Below, piece by piece: positions 49,297 to 57,986 of a stretch of 64,000 bases of DNA. Within the stretch, counting starts at the first letter, position 1; every line of letters starts with the position of its first letter. Under the pieces are notes generated by a model. The model ran no database searches. It saw only the letters and a program-made list of their open reading frames with translations, and was not told the DNA's origin. The stretch spans positions 90,583-154,582 of the forward strand of contig NZ_CZJT01000086.1 of NCBI RefSeq assembly GCF_900010755.1. The letters are read 5' to 3'. The position numbers were made by a program, and so were the translations under genes. The stretch comes from Paeniglutamicibacter antarcticus. Lineage in GTDB: Bacteria > Actinomycetota > Actinomycetes > Actinomycetales > Micrococcaceae.

Positions 49297-50349
49297 GTGT
49301 CAACGATTCGAGCGCAACAAAAGTTCCCCACATGGCCAACTATTCTCTCGAGCCTGATCGCCGGTGGCGACCTGGATCGGGACCAAGCGTACTGGGCCAT
49401 GGGCGAGGTGATGACGGGTAATGCCACGGATTCCCAGGTGGCTGGTTTCCTTGTCGCGCTCCGTGCCAAGGGCGAAACAGTCGACGAACTTACGGGTTTG
49501 GTGGAGGCCATGCTGGCCAATGCGAGACCACTCACACTGGAGGGTGACCGACTAGACATCGTCGGGACCGGGGGTGACAGACAAAACACCGTAAACATTT
49601 CGACAATGGCCTCTTTGGTGTGTGCCGGAGCCGGAGCCAGGATCGTTAAACATGGAAACCGGGCGTCATCTTCATCTGCCGGATCCGCCGATGTGCTTGA
49701 AGCCTTGGGAGTCCGGCTGGACATGCCGATCGACAGGCTCGAGGACGTTCTTGACGCCGCCAACATCACTTTCTGCTTTGCCCAGGTCTTCCACCCCTCC
49801 ATGCGCAACGCAGCGGTGCCGCGGCGCGAGCTGGGGGTCCCGACAGCATTCAACTTCATGGGCCCACTGACGAACCCGTCACAGCCCACCGCGTCCGCCA
49901 TCGGATGCTCCGACCTTCGCATGGCACCACTGATGGCCGGAGTCTTGGCAGCACGCGGTGTTCGCGCTCTTGTCTTCAGGGGTGAGGACGGACTCGACGA
50001 GTTCACCACGACGGCACTCAACAAGGTGTGGGAGGTGCGAGATGGTTTGGTTACCGAATCATTCTTCGATGCCCAGGACATCGGGATGCCTCGCGTCACC
50101 CTGGACGATCTGCGCGGGGGAGACGCAACATACAACGCCCAAGTTGTCCGGGATGTCCTCGACGGAGCCACTGGCCCGATTCGAGATGCAGTGGTGTTGA
50201 ATGCAGCCGCCGGGCTTGTCGCCCTGGATCCGGTGGCCGACGGCAACCTGCAGCAGCGCCTACTGGCCGCCAAGGTCAAGGCCGAAGATGCCATCGATTC
50301 AGGTGCTGCCAAGCGCGCCTTGCTTGCCTGGATCGAGGCAACAGCCTAG
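49297..50349 (+). CDS. trpD: anthranilate phosphoribosyltransferase
   Basis: Second step of tryptophan synthesis: transfers phosphoribose from PRPP to anthranilate. The 350-residue protein has the PRPP loop [38 protein letters not shown] (core KHGNRASSS) and [15 protein letters not shown]. It stands alone away from other trp genes, divergent from ctaE, which is common in Micrococcaceae. No leader peptide rich in Trp is present. A terminator follows. Confidence 0.96.
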   Translation: MSTIRAQQKFPTWPTILSSLIAGGDLDRDQAYWAMGEVMTGNATDSQVAGFLVALRAKGETVDELTGLVEAMLANARPLTLEGDRLDIVGTGGDRQNTVNISTMASLVCAGAGARIVKHGNRASSSSAGSADVLEALGVRLDMPIDRLEDVLDAANITFCFAQVFHPSMRNAAVPRRELGVPTAFNFMGPLTNPSQPTASAIGCSDLRMAPLMAGVLAARGVRALVFRGEDGLDEFTTTALNKVWEVRDGLVTESFFDAQDIGMPRVTLDDLRGGDATYNAQVVRDVLDGATGPIRDAVVLNAAAGLVALDPVADGNLQQRLLAAKVKAEDAIDSGAAKRALLAWIEATA

Positions 50350-50367
50350 CCCGCTGCTTGATTGACA

Positions 50368-50408
50368 CCGTGGCGCGTCGCTTCCCACCGGGAGGAGGCG
50401 CGCCACGG
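50368..50408 (+). terminator. terminator of trpD
   Basis: 10-bp outer stem (50368-50377 with 50399-50408) continued by inner pairing of CTTCCC with GGGAGG. Confidence 0.75.
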
Positions 50409-50541
50409 CTGCTTCTGGGGCCTTGTAGGCACTGAATGGGCCCCGGCGCGAGATCGTGCGTCCCGGACCTCCGGTGACACCCCTGAAGGCTCGGGAAGCA
50501 TGCAAGCACCAAGCGCCGATCCGCGTAACCGGCATTAACGC

Positions 50542-50589
50542 CTTGTGGGCGGGCATTTGATCGTTTCGGATCAAAAACCCGCCCACAAG
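50542..50589 (-). terminator. terminator of the Lrp-type sensor gene
   Basis: 12-bp perfect outer stem (50542-50553 with 50578-50589) and an inner stem TTTGATC/GGATCAAA, 31 bp past the stop of the minus-strand gene. Confidence 0.85.
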
Positions 50590-50619
50590 TGGATGGTTCA
50601 GTATTTTGCGATTGAGAGG

Positions 50620-50898
50620 TTACTCGAGGCCGAGCGAAAACGCGGCATCCAAGTCGTGGCTGGAATATGCTCTGAAAGCTATATGTGTCTGTGTGCCCTT
50701 GATTCCCGGGATTTTTGAGAGTCGGTTGGCGATGACCTCGGCGAGGTCTTCGTGATGGCGAACGCGCGCAATCGCGATCAAGTCCCAGTCGCCTGCCACC
50801 GAGTAAACCTCGGAAATGCCCTCGATGTTTGAAATCTTTTCTGCGCATTCGGGGATGCTGTCAGATGCGGTTTGGATCATAACAAATGCAGTGACCAC
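50620..50898 (-). CDS. stand-alone Lrp/AsnC ligand-binding domain protein
   Basis: 92 residues made only of the RAM (regulation of amino acid metabolism) domain: MVTAFVMIQTASDSIPECAE, VYSVAGDWDLIAIARVRHHED, GIKGTQTHIAFRAYS (shown in part). There is no helix-turn-helix, so it cannot bind DNA alone and may form mixed oligomers with full Lrp proteins or act as an amino-acid sensor. GTG start with GGAGGA 6 nt upstream. Convergent with trpD; a functional link to tryptophan is only suggested by position. Confidence 0.9.
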   Translation of the reverse strand: MVTAFVMIQTASDSIPECAEKISNIEGISEVYSVAGDWDLIAIARVRHHEDLAEVIANRLSKIPGIKGTQTHIAFRAYSSHDLDAAFSLGLE

Positions 50899-50952
50899 GT
50901 TTTTCCTCCAGGTATGAAAATTGACTATCCGAAGACTTGGCTCGAGCCTAGT

Positions 50953-51336
50953 TTAGGAGTTGACGGAACGCGCAGTACGGCGCGCAAGGAATGTGGTGAT
51001 GACACGACGCCCCACCAGGAAAACGCCAAGCACAATGGTTGCCACGACGATGAATGGCGTTGCTGCGGTGCCGCCGAAGAGTACCCGCAGTGCCATGCCA
51101 AGGGCCACGGTTCCGATCCAAATCAGGATTCCGGTGGGCCAAATGCGTGAGTGTGTGGCCCAGGGCCGGGACAGCAACGTCAGTGCCGCATATGCCAGCA
51201 GGAACGGGCCGGCCGTTTGCAGCACCCCCACAAATGTCAAAGAGTGTTCATGGGACCGGCGGCCGCTCAAGGCAAAGAGCAGGACGAGGACCACGTCGAT
51301 CGCCAAGTATGCGATCCAGATCTTACGAGAGGTCAT
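50953..51336 (-). CDS. DUF3054 family membrane protein
   Basis: 127 residues with four hydrophobic helices (IAYLAIDVVLVLLFALSG, GVLQTAGPFLLAYAALTLL, IWPTGILIWIGTVALGMAL, FIVVATIVLGVFLVG) and the family SGRRSHEH motif between helices 1 and 2. Function unknown. ATG 51336 lies 6 nt after TAGAAT, so probably leaderless. It precedes the Lrp-type gene by 54 bp and may be co-transcribed with it. Confidence 0.85.
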   Translation of the reverse strand: MTSRKIWIAYLAIDVVLVLLFALSGRRSHEHSLTFVGVLQTAGPFLLAYAALTLLSRPWATHSRIWPTGILIWIGTVALGMALRVLFGGTAATPFIVVATIVLGVFLVGRRVITTFLARRTARSVNS

Positions 51337-51342
51337 GCACCC

Positions 51343-51348
51343 ATTCTA
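51343..51348 (-). promoter_or_regulatory. -10 box of the DUF3054 gene, leaderless
   Basis: TAGAAT on the minus strand ends 6 nt before the ATG at 51336; no ribosome site. Confidence 0.5.
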
Positions 51349-51454
51349 CCGGCGGTAGTAACCATCATCAGACGCGACGTTTCCCGGTTCTGAACCGGGC
51401 ATGCCACCGCGCACAAGAGTTGGTTCCGCCAAGCGTTCAGTGGCGAGATCAGGT

Positions 51455-52147
51455 CTAGAACAACGATGCATCCGGCGTGATTCCCTCCACGGTTCCCCGC
51501 CCGGCGATGGCCCTAGCAAAATCGATGGCGTCGTAGCTGGGCCCATTGCCGGAACCAAAAATGCCACCGGCCTGACCCGTGAGTATCAACCCGGGCATTT
51601 TCCCCTTGGACCAGTCATTGACGAGGTCCGCCACGATGAGCCCGTCATCATCGGCGGAGAGTTCAAGCGCTCGTCCGGTGGCCTGTGAGATATCGATCCT
51701 GTGCATCCAGGTGTCGCGCGTGTAGATCTTGCTGTTGAGGTAGCCCCAGGATTCCCAACCCACCGGGGCCGGTAGTGGAAGGTTGATCCTTTGGACCAGG
51801 GCGGGGATACGTGACCTGTTTTCCACACCACGCCGCGCTGCATCCTCGAGCGCGGCGATGAGCTGTGCGGTGGAAAGATTGCCGCGTTCGGAGATCTGCC
51901 TGTCATTGACCGTGGTCAGCAGCCCTCGTTTGTCGCGATGGATCAGTCCTTTCGATTGCTGGCGCAGCTGCTCCTTGAATGAGGCAGTTGCTTCAGCTCC
52001 ACCAATCACGTGTGCGACTACGTCTCTCACGGTCCAGGGGTCGAAATCGGTGATCGTTGGCCATTCCGTGTCATCTAGGACACACAGGAGTGCAAGAAGC
52101 CGATCGTATTCACCGGCAGCAACCCCCATCCATTGTTCATAGTCCAT
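51455..52147 (-). CDS. maleylpyruvate isomerase / mycothiol-dependent DinB-like family protein
   Basis: 230 residues of the actinobacterial TIGR03083-type family with a DinB-like four-helix bundle (MDYEQWMGVAAGEYDRLLALL, shortened; DPWTVRDVVAHVIGG with the metal-ligand His; YTRDTWMHRIDISQATGR with the second His cluster). Some members use mycothiol as cofactor; most have unknown substrates. No clear ribosome site precedes ATG 52147. It lies 116 bp beyond the broken amidotransferase on the same strand. Confidence 0.85.
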   Translation of the reverse strand: MDYEQWMGVAAGEYDRLLALLCVLDDTEWPTITDFDPWTVRDVVAHVIGGAEATASFKEQLRQQSKGLIHRDKRGLLTTVNDRQISERGNLSTAQLIAALEDAARRGVENRSRIPALVQRINLPLPAPVGWESWGYLNSKIYTRDTWMHRIDISQATGRALELSADDDGLIVADLVNDWSKGKMPGLILTGQAGGIFGSGNGPSYDAIDFARAIAGRGTVEGITPDASLF

Positions 52148-52262
52148 GATTAAGCCTTATTGTCGCTTCTGCTGGTTTAGCCGTTGCCGGTTCCGCTTCT
52201 GGCTACTGGCTCGGGGCTCCCAGGCTATTCGCAGTGCCTGGGAGCCGGGAAAACTGCACTGT

Positions 52263-53180
52263 TCACGAGCTCTCCGGCTCCGGTTGCCCATGTTTGGTTT
52301 GAACCCGATATTGTTCGGGATGCTGGGATGCGGCCGCTATGGGGTCAAGTTCGGTAAGTTGCATCAGCTTGGCCGGGGTCTGCGGCAGCGGAAACGTCGA
52401 ACTAATCGCGAGAGATGCATCAACGTGCAGCACTTCACCGTGCTCCATGAGCCTCCATCCAGGATCCGAATTCATTCTCTCGGTCGCCACGATAACCACA
52501 CCCCTAGTGGCCAAGTCCGTACTGTGTGCCCGAATCCTGTCACTGTGTGCCACCAGCGCATTATCGGTGTGCACATGGCTTCCGTGCCGTTCAAGCACAT
52601 GGAGTTGATGTGTCGCCGGATACCGCACGGCCCACAGGTCCGTCGCAGTGGTGAGGACCAGGTTCAGGCTGTAGACCGGGATGTTTTAGGCAATCCAGGT
52701 CAGGGCCTTGGACAGCCCCTCAGCAACATCACCTGCTGCCCCGCGGATCTCGGCAGTGATCAACGCAAACATTCGCTCGCTGTCGGTCTGGCCGAGCACC
52801 AACTCCAGCACCCCGAGCTCGGCCAGCCTGTCCTCGAGTGCCTCAAGGCCTCCGAGTACGCCGTTGTGCGCCAAAAGGCGACCATCCTGGGAAAAAGGGT
52901 GTGTATTTTCGATAGTGTGCCCACCAGTGCTGGCGAACCTGACGTGCGCCAGAAACGTGGTGCTTTGAAGGTGCTTGGCCTCAATGGCAAAGTCCCGGTC
53001 GCGCCACGCAGAGATGGGTTGCTTGCTCACTGCCGGTGACCCATCGCGGTCGAATACTCCAATACCGGTTCCGTCGGGTTCGTTGTGGCTTTGCAGCGAC
53101 AGGCTGTTGGGCGCCTGCAGCAACCAAAACGAGGCCTTGGCCGGAGTGCGTCCGGCATGCATTCCAAAAAGCCGGCACAT
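52263..53180 (-). pseudogene. class II glutamine amidotransferase, broken by an in-frame stop
   Basis: Reads as one 305-codon frame on the minus strand if the TAA at 52688-52686 is ignored. The front part (to LSKALTWIA) has the N-terminal nucleophile Cys2 (MCRLFGMHAG), LAHVRFASTGG and AHNGVLGG of the YafJ/EgtC-like amidotransferases. Reading continues in the same frame after the stop (NIPVYSLNLVLTTATDLWAV) through the C-terminal half to 52263. A single G-to-T change of a GAA codon would explain it. AAGGAG lies just before the ATG. Probably a recent pseudogene; a sequencing error or a shortened functional form cannot be excluded. Confidence 0.85.
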
Positions 53181-53472
53181 GCTTGCTCCTTAGGCTTCAA
53201 CATTCATCCCGGAGCCCGGTGGGCGGCTCCGGTACAGAAGTCAACCTAACGCTCATCCTTCGCCGTGGAAATATCAAGAGCGGCCAGGACAGGCATTGGG
53301 TAGCCCACCCATCGCAGCGATCTGCCGCCCGTCTGACATGTGCCCCATTGCGCCAAACACCGACGAGACGGCAAGGGCACCGCGGTGTACAACGCGCCGG
53401 TTCCATATCCAGGTAACTTGGTTTCACAGGGAATAACTTCCGGCACGCATAGCCCGAGGCTTCTGCTGCGGC
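53181..53472. other. intergenic stretch without gene
   Basis: Between divergent genes. One 8-bp stem-loop (53209-53216 with 53225-53232) is the only structure noticed. Confidence 0.4.
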
Positions 53473-53478
53473 TAGCAT
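53473..53478 (+). promoter_or_regulatory. -10 box of the phosphoesterase gene, leaderless
   Basis: TAGCAT ends 6 nt before ATG 53485, and 3 nt before an in-frame GTG (53482), which favours the ATG. Confidence 0.45.
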
Positions 53479-53484
53479 CGAGTG

Positions 53485-54444
53485 ATGAGCCGAAAGACCG
53501 GATCCGTTGTTTCAATCTTGACCGGAATCGCGCTGGCACTGCTGATCGCCGGTTGCTCATCGCTGAGCCCCGCTGCCACCCGGCAACCACCGCCACCACC
53601 GGCGGCTAGCTCAAGCGGGCTGGCAAGCGGACCCTCCACTGGTGTCCAAAGTACCGGGATTGATCATGTTGTCATCATCGTCGAGGAGAACCATTCGGCC
53701 TCCGGCATCCTGGGCAACAGTGATGCCCCATATATCAACCAATTGGCAGCCAAGAACGCGCTGGCGACCAACTACAAGGCGGTGGCTCACCCGAGCTTGC
53801 CCAACTACCTCGCCCTGACCAGCGGCACGACTGCCGGCATCACTGACGACTGCGACCCCGGTGGCGCCTGCACGGCAAACGTCCCGAACATCACCGATGC
53901 GATCGTGGAGTCCGGGCGAACATGGAAAATGTATGCAGAAAGCATGCCGGCCCCTTGCACTGATAGGAATTCCGGTACCTACGGGGTGCGGCACAATCCG
54001 TTCATGTACTACCCCGGAGTCACCAACGACCAGAGTTCGTGCAGGGCGCACGTTGTTCCCCTGACCCAGCTCAGCAAGGACCTGAAGACAGCTTCAAGTC
54101 TTCCCGACTATTCCTTTATCAGTCCCAACGCATGCAACGACATGCACGATTGCTCGGTGGCGACCGGCGATGCTTGGTTGTCGCATCAAGCCGAGCAGAT
54201 CCTGGCCTCTCCTGCCTTCACGACGCAAAAATCCCTGTTGGTGATCACGTGGGATGAGGACGATGACAACCAAGACAACACCGTCGCAACGATCTTTGCC
54301 GGTCCGGCAGCCCGGCAGGCCTACAAATCTTCCACGGCATACACTCACTATTCCCTGCTGCACACCATCGAAAGCGCCTGGGGACTTAAACCCATGACCG
54401 CGAACGACAAGAATGCACCCATCATGAGTGACATGCTCAAATAG
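53485..54444 (+). CDS. secreted phosphoesterase family lipoprotein (acid phosphatase-like)
   Basis: 319 residues. The signal peptide ends with the lipobox LIAGC, followed by a Pro/Ser/Gly linker that places the enzyme outside the membrane. The domain is of the phosphoesterase (phospholipase C / AcpA-like) superfamily: HVVIIVEENHS with the metal-binding Glu-Asn, HPSLPNYLALTSG with the nucleophile Ser, and VITWDEDDDNQDN plus a late HYSLLHTIE. Likely hydrolyses phosphate monoesters or phosphatidylinositol phosphates outside the cell; the substrate is unproven. Single gene. Confidence 0.88.
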   Translation: MSRKTGSVVSILTGIALALLIAGCSSLSPAATRQPPPPPAASSSGLASGPSTGVQSTGIDHVVIIVEENHSASGILGNSDAPYINQLAAKNALATNYKAVAHPSLPNYLALTSGTTAGITDDCDPGGACTANVPNITDAIVESGRTWKMYAESMPAPCTDRNSGTYGVRHNPFMYYPGVTNDQSSCRAHVVPLTQLSKDLKTASSLPDYSFISPNACNDMHDCSVATGDAWLSHQAEQILASPAFTTQKSLLVITWDEDDDNQDNTVATIFAGPAARQAYKSSTAYTHYSLLHTIESAWGLKPMTANDKNAPIMSDMLK

Positions 54445-55422
54445 ATCAGGTACTAAAACCACGGGTCAGGGAGTCGATTCAACCGACTGTGAACAACTCC
54501 TGCGTGAGCAACACACGTAGGTGCGAGCGCGCTTCATGGCCCAGGCCGATGGAATCAAATACCAGGTCGGTCTCCACGGCAATTTCGGACACCACCTGGA
54601 ATGCCTCCCAAATCCACTCCCGCACGAAGTCCGGTGTCCACTGCGTCTGGCGGTCAGCCGTTGACGCATGGGTCGTTGCACCGGCCATGGCCTGAAGATT
54701 GCGCATGGTCCAGTGCAAGGTCTTCGGGGGAAACCCCCGCGTGTCCCAGGAGCAGCTTGCTGATCATTCCCGTGCGATCGCGCCCGGCACTGCAGCGGAC
54801 AAGCACTCAGGGGCCCGCGTGCGCCACGGCGTCCAGAAGTTTTCGCACGAGATGAGGAAGGATTCGCCAGTTATGCCGCCAGTAGGCCGGCGAGTCGATG
54901 ATCGGGAAACACACCTCACCGAATTCGGGATTTGCGCGGTGTTCGGTGAGCGCATTGGCCACACGAATCCTTGGGGGGGTCAACGACTCCGGGCTCCGGA
55001 ACACCGTTGCGGTCCCAGGGGCACCCGGACAAAGACCGTTGCCCCACTGGACAAGTGCCGGGTGGCAATCCGCCCAGATCCCGTGCGTTGAAAGACCATG
55101 TTGCATGGCAGCTTGCGCCTTACCCCGTGAAGTTCAGCCCGGGGGAGCGGGCTCAGCATTCGGTCCGAGAATGCTGGCGGAATCGTGCCCCTTTGAGTCG
55201 ATATTGAGGACAGTTCAGTCACACCACCTCCCAGGTCGCGTCGAGCAATTCCCGAAGGTTTCACGGGAATGCCGGGCAAGCCCAAATCGCCATCGTAAAC
55301 CCCAGAAGATGGTGCCAAAAAAACTCGTCAAAAGCGCCAGAAAAAATCTCAGTTCGGTACCAGCGAGCGGCAGGCTTGCCCCATGGCACCCGTCGAGCTC
55401 TTCGCACCTTTTTGACTCACGA
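54445..55422. other. decayed region containing a phosphatase remnant
   Basis: No intact gene. Apart from the tyrosine-phosphatase remnant described separately, open frames here are short, overlap on both strands and match nothing I know. Confidence 0.5.
54479..55106 (-). pseudogene. protein tyrosine/serine phosphatase remnant
   Basis: On the minus strand the frame ending at 54807 (FRSPESLTPPRI, FPIIDSPAYWRHNWRIL, LLDAVAHAGP) hits a TGA, and directly beyond it in the same frame is the phosphatase P-loop VRCSAGRDRTGMISKLLLGHAG (Cys at 54794-54792), then VSPEDLALDHAQS. A second frame (54479-54718) carries what looks like the C-terminal part (DSIGLGHEARSHLRVLL). The pattern fits a Y_phosphatase3-type enzyme with a lost segment after the FRSPESLTP motif, one nonsense codon and one frameshift. 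Confidence 0.72.
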
Positions 55423-55472
55423 AACCATTCAACGGGCGTTCCGGTGTGAGTCGGAACGCCCGTTGAATGGTT
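55423..55472 (-). terminator. terminator of the LRR protein gene
   Basis: Perfect 21-bp stem (55423-55443 with 55452-55472) and an 8-nt loop, 19 bp past the stop of the minus-strand gene. Confidence 0.85.
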
Positions 55473-55490
55473 GTGCGGGGGAGGTGAACC

Positions 55491-56696
55491 CTAGCTGGAG
55501 GCCTTGACGGCACCCGAGTACTTGGTGTTGCTGGTAAATCCGTAAAGCTGCTTCATTTCAAGGACCGGGTTGCAAGTGGTCTTGAGCCGCAGCACCTTGC
55601 CCTTGTCGGCCGCGGTGACCTTGTAAGACATTGCCTTGGCACCGCTGATGTCCTTGGTGTTGCGCTGCCACTGGTAGCTGCACGAAGAGATGCTGCCGTT
55701 CCAGCCGGAGGAAGAAGCGTTCTTCTTATTGGCAACGGCTTTGATTGTGGCCCCCGCCTTGGCTGATTTCGCCGCGACGACCGGGGCGTGGAAGTTCATC
55801 TTGCCCGCAGTGTAGGCCTCATAGGTCAAGGTCTGGGCAATTGTGATCCTGCCCATCGTACTGGCCTTGCTGGCTCGGTACCAGGCGAGCCCCGTCCCGT
55901 TCGACGTCATTGGCGTGGAGGTTTTGGTTGGCAGCGTCCATCCGATGCTGGATCCGGGCTGCAATGCTCCGTATGTCTTGGAGGAAGGATTGGCTGGCTT
56001 GTAGGACTGCCCCTTTTTCAGCTGCTTTTTGGTATAGCGGTGAACTGCGACATAGCCCAGTGACTTGGACGATTTCAGCGGAGTAAGCGACTGCCCTGGG
56101 GCCCAAGGAATGTAGAGCGACACCAGCTTGGGCAATGCTGCAAGGGAATTCAGATGGGCCTTTGAACTCAAACCGTCGAATATGACGGTTTCCAGCTTTT
56201 TCTTGCTGCCCATCGTTGAGAACGACAGTTCCTTGGAAGTCGACAGAACCAGCATGCTCAAGTTCTTGAGCTTCGCGATGTTGGACAGACTACTGACCTT
56301 CGTTGGTCCTGTCCGTAACGTGGTGAGCTTCGGGAAGTCACTGGCGAAGGCGTACTTCGAATCGCTGACGGGGCTGTAGATGTGCAGGCCCTTGACCGGC
56401 AGCTTTTTAAGGTGAGATGTTCCAGCGACCTTCAGCTTCTTCTCGCCGAAGAGTAGCAGGTCCGTCATTTGGGTGGCGCCCTTCAGCGCCGACAGGTCGT
56501 CCAAATCCTTGCAGCTGATGGCCGTTGCCTTTTTCAGGTTATTTTTTGTCAGTTTGCCGGAGTTGAACGGGTAGTTGCCCAGTGTGCATTGGGTGTAGAT
56601 GGTCGGGGCGGCTGCTTGCACCGGTGCGGCAACAAAGGCCAACGAACCGGCCGCCAAGGTGGCGGTCGCGGCGAAGGTAAGGAATTTCCTGATCAT
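55491..56696 (-). CDS. secreted leucine-rich-repeat protein with C-terminal Ig-like domain
   Basis: 401 residues, exported: signal peptide FLTFAATATLAAGSLAFV ending at about AQA (residue 29). The middle part (about 45-220) has LRR-like units such as LSALKGATQMTDLLL, LKNLSMLVLSTSKEL and LAALPKLVSLYIPW. The C-terminal 110 residues resemble repeated actinobacterial surface domains with the YQWQRNTKDISGAKAMSY and ADKGKVLRLKTTC pattern. Very rich in Lys, Ser and Thr. GGGGAAAAC precedes the ATG. No anchor motif is seen, so it is likely released or bound to the wall through its basic charge. Function unknown. Confidence 0.75.
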   Translation of the reverse strand: MIRKFLTFAATATLAAGSLAFVAAPVQAAAPTIYTQCTLGNYPFNSGKLTKNNLKKATAISCKDLDDLSALKGATQMTDLLLFGEKKLKVAGTSHLKKLPVKGLHIYSPVSDSKYAFASDFPKLTTLRTGPTKVSSLSNIAKLKNLSMLVLSTSKELSFSTMGSKKKLETVIFDGLSSKAHLNSLAALPKLVSLYIPWAPGQSLTPLKSSKSLGYVAVHRYTKKQLKKGQSYKPANPSSKTYGALQPGSSIGWTLPTKTSTPMTSNGTGLAWYRASKASTMGRITIAQTLTYEAYTAGKMNFHAPVVAAKSAKAGATIKAVANKKNASSSGWNGSISSCSYQWQRNTKDISGAKAMSYKVTAADKGKVLRLKTTCNPVLEMKQLYGFTSNTKYSGAVKASS

Positions 56697-56917
56697 GTTT
56701 TCCCCGGAATCATGGTGTGAGTGAGTCGCGCACAATCCTACCGGTGAATTGATAACGTCACTTGACTAGACCGAATGTGACAAATCAAGGATGCGCCGAA
56801 CTTCACCGGAGCGCGACCGAACCGCGATTGGCGGACCCCTCTAAAGAAAGCCCGGGACCACTGGAGCAGAGCGCAGGTAGGACACCAACGGCACGTGTAC
56901 AGCGTTCAAGGACCGAC

Positions 56918-57715
56918 TTATCGGGTCAGTTTCTTCAGACCCTTCTTCGCAGGAACCCGTACCGGCTCGGGCCACCGGGGGCTCAGCGCGTCACCCAGCG
57001 TGGTGCCCCGGAGTTTACGCCCGAACATGGGCAGCACCCACTCGGTGACCCATGTCTGGTGTTCCCGAGTCCGCCGCCAAACGCCGCGCGGTGCCGTCCC
57101 CTTATCCCGATGCGTGATGCCGTGCGGCACCTCAAGGACATCAAGGACCCGCGCGGCCATGTACTTGTGCCCGGCCTTGGACATATGCAGCCGATCAGGC
57201 CCCCACATGCGGGTATCCGCATAGGCGGCAAAGTCGGCGTAATCCACCAGGACGGCACCGTACGTCGCGGCGACGAGACGGACGCCGTCGTTGTAGGCAT
57301 GGTTCTTGCGGCGCAAGGGCCCCAAGATCGGCGAAACCTCCACGTCGTAACCGGTGAAAAGCACCAGCGTTGCACCCGTCTGCGCCAGCCGGCGGACCAG
57401 GAACTCGTATTCGGCCAGGATGTCGGCAATTTTCGTCCCAAGGTCCATAACGTCGTTGCCGCCGGCGTAAAGGGTGATGAGCGTTGGTTCCATGGCGATG
57501 GCGGGCTCCAGCTGCTCAGCGATGATGTGCCGGATTCTCTTGCTGCGAATGGCGAGGTTCGCGTATTCCCAGCCCGGAGAATCGCTCGCGAGGGCCTCGG
57601 CCACCCTGTCGGCCCAGCCCCGAACGCCGTTGGGACGGGCCTTGCTTATATCCCCGACTCCCTCCGAGAAGGAATCACCTAGGGCAACATAGCGGCCCGG
57701 TACATGATCAAGCAT
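56918..57715 (-). CDS. SGNH/GDSL hydrolase
   Basis: 265-residue esterase-like protein with all SGNH blocks: ALGDSFSEGVGD (Ser), the Gly in NLAIRSKR, YAGGNDVMDL (Asn) and GPDRLHMSKAGH (Asp-His). A basic C-terminal extension of about 50 residues follows (WVTEWVLPMFGRKLRG). No signal peptide is clear, so it should be cytoplasmic. ATG 57715 is chosen to begin just ahead of the first block. It lies on the same strand as the glycosyltransferase 270 bp upstream, a pairing I associate with Micrococcaceae genomes. Substrate unknown; deacylation of a glycolipid or glycan is possible. Confidence 0.87.
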   Translation of the reverse strand: MLDHVPGRYVALGDSFSEGVGDISKARPNGVRGWADRVAEALASDSPGWEYANLAIRSKRIRHIIAEQLEPAIAMEPTLITLYAGGNDVMDLGTKIADILAEYEFLVRRLAQTGATLVLFTGYDVEVSPILGPLRRKNHAYNDGVRLVAATYGAVLVDYADFAAYADTRMWGPDRLHMSKAGHKYMAARVLDVLEVPHGITHRDKGTAPRGVWRRTREHQTWVTEWVLPMFGRKLRGTTLGDALSPRWPEPVRVPAKKGLKKLTR

Positions 57716-57986
57716 GGGAAGCCACCCCGGCAGCCCGTGACGCTGGTGAGTTCGGGTTCGGCAACGGAGCCTCAAGCGAAGGCACGAGGAATTGCAAATC
57801 CGCCCCCATCCTCAAACGGGCGGGCCAGACCAGCCGGAAAGAAGGCAACCGCGCTTTGGGTCCTCTGCGCGCTCCGAGCTGCATCCGTGCCGAGGCCAAC
57901 GTTTTCACGGCCGATATACGCCACCGTGAGCGCATACCCATAGATGGGGCAGCCCGCGCCGGTCCCGGGACTTCTCAGATACTTCT

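Noticed and set aside
52146..53039. 297-codon plus-strand frame
   Set aside because: Opposite the amidotransferase, whose frame shows clear catalytic motifs apart from one stop.
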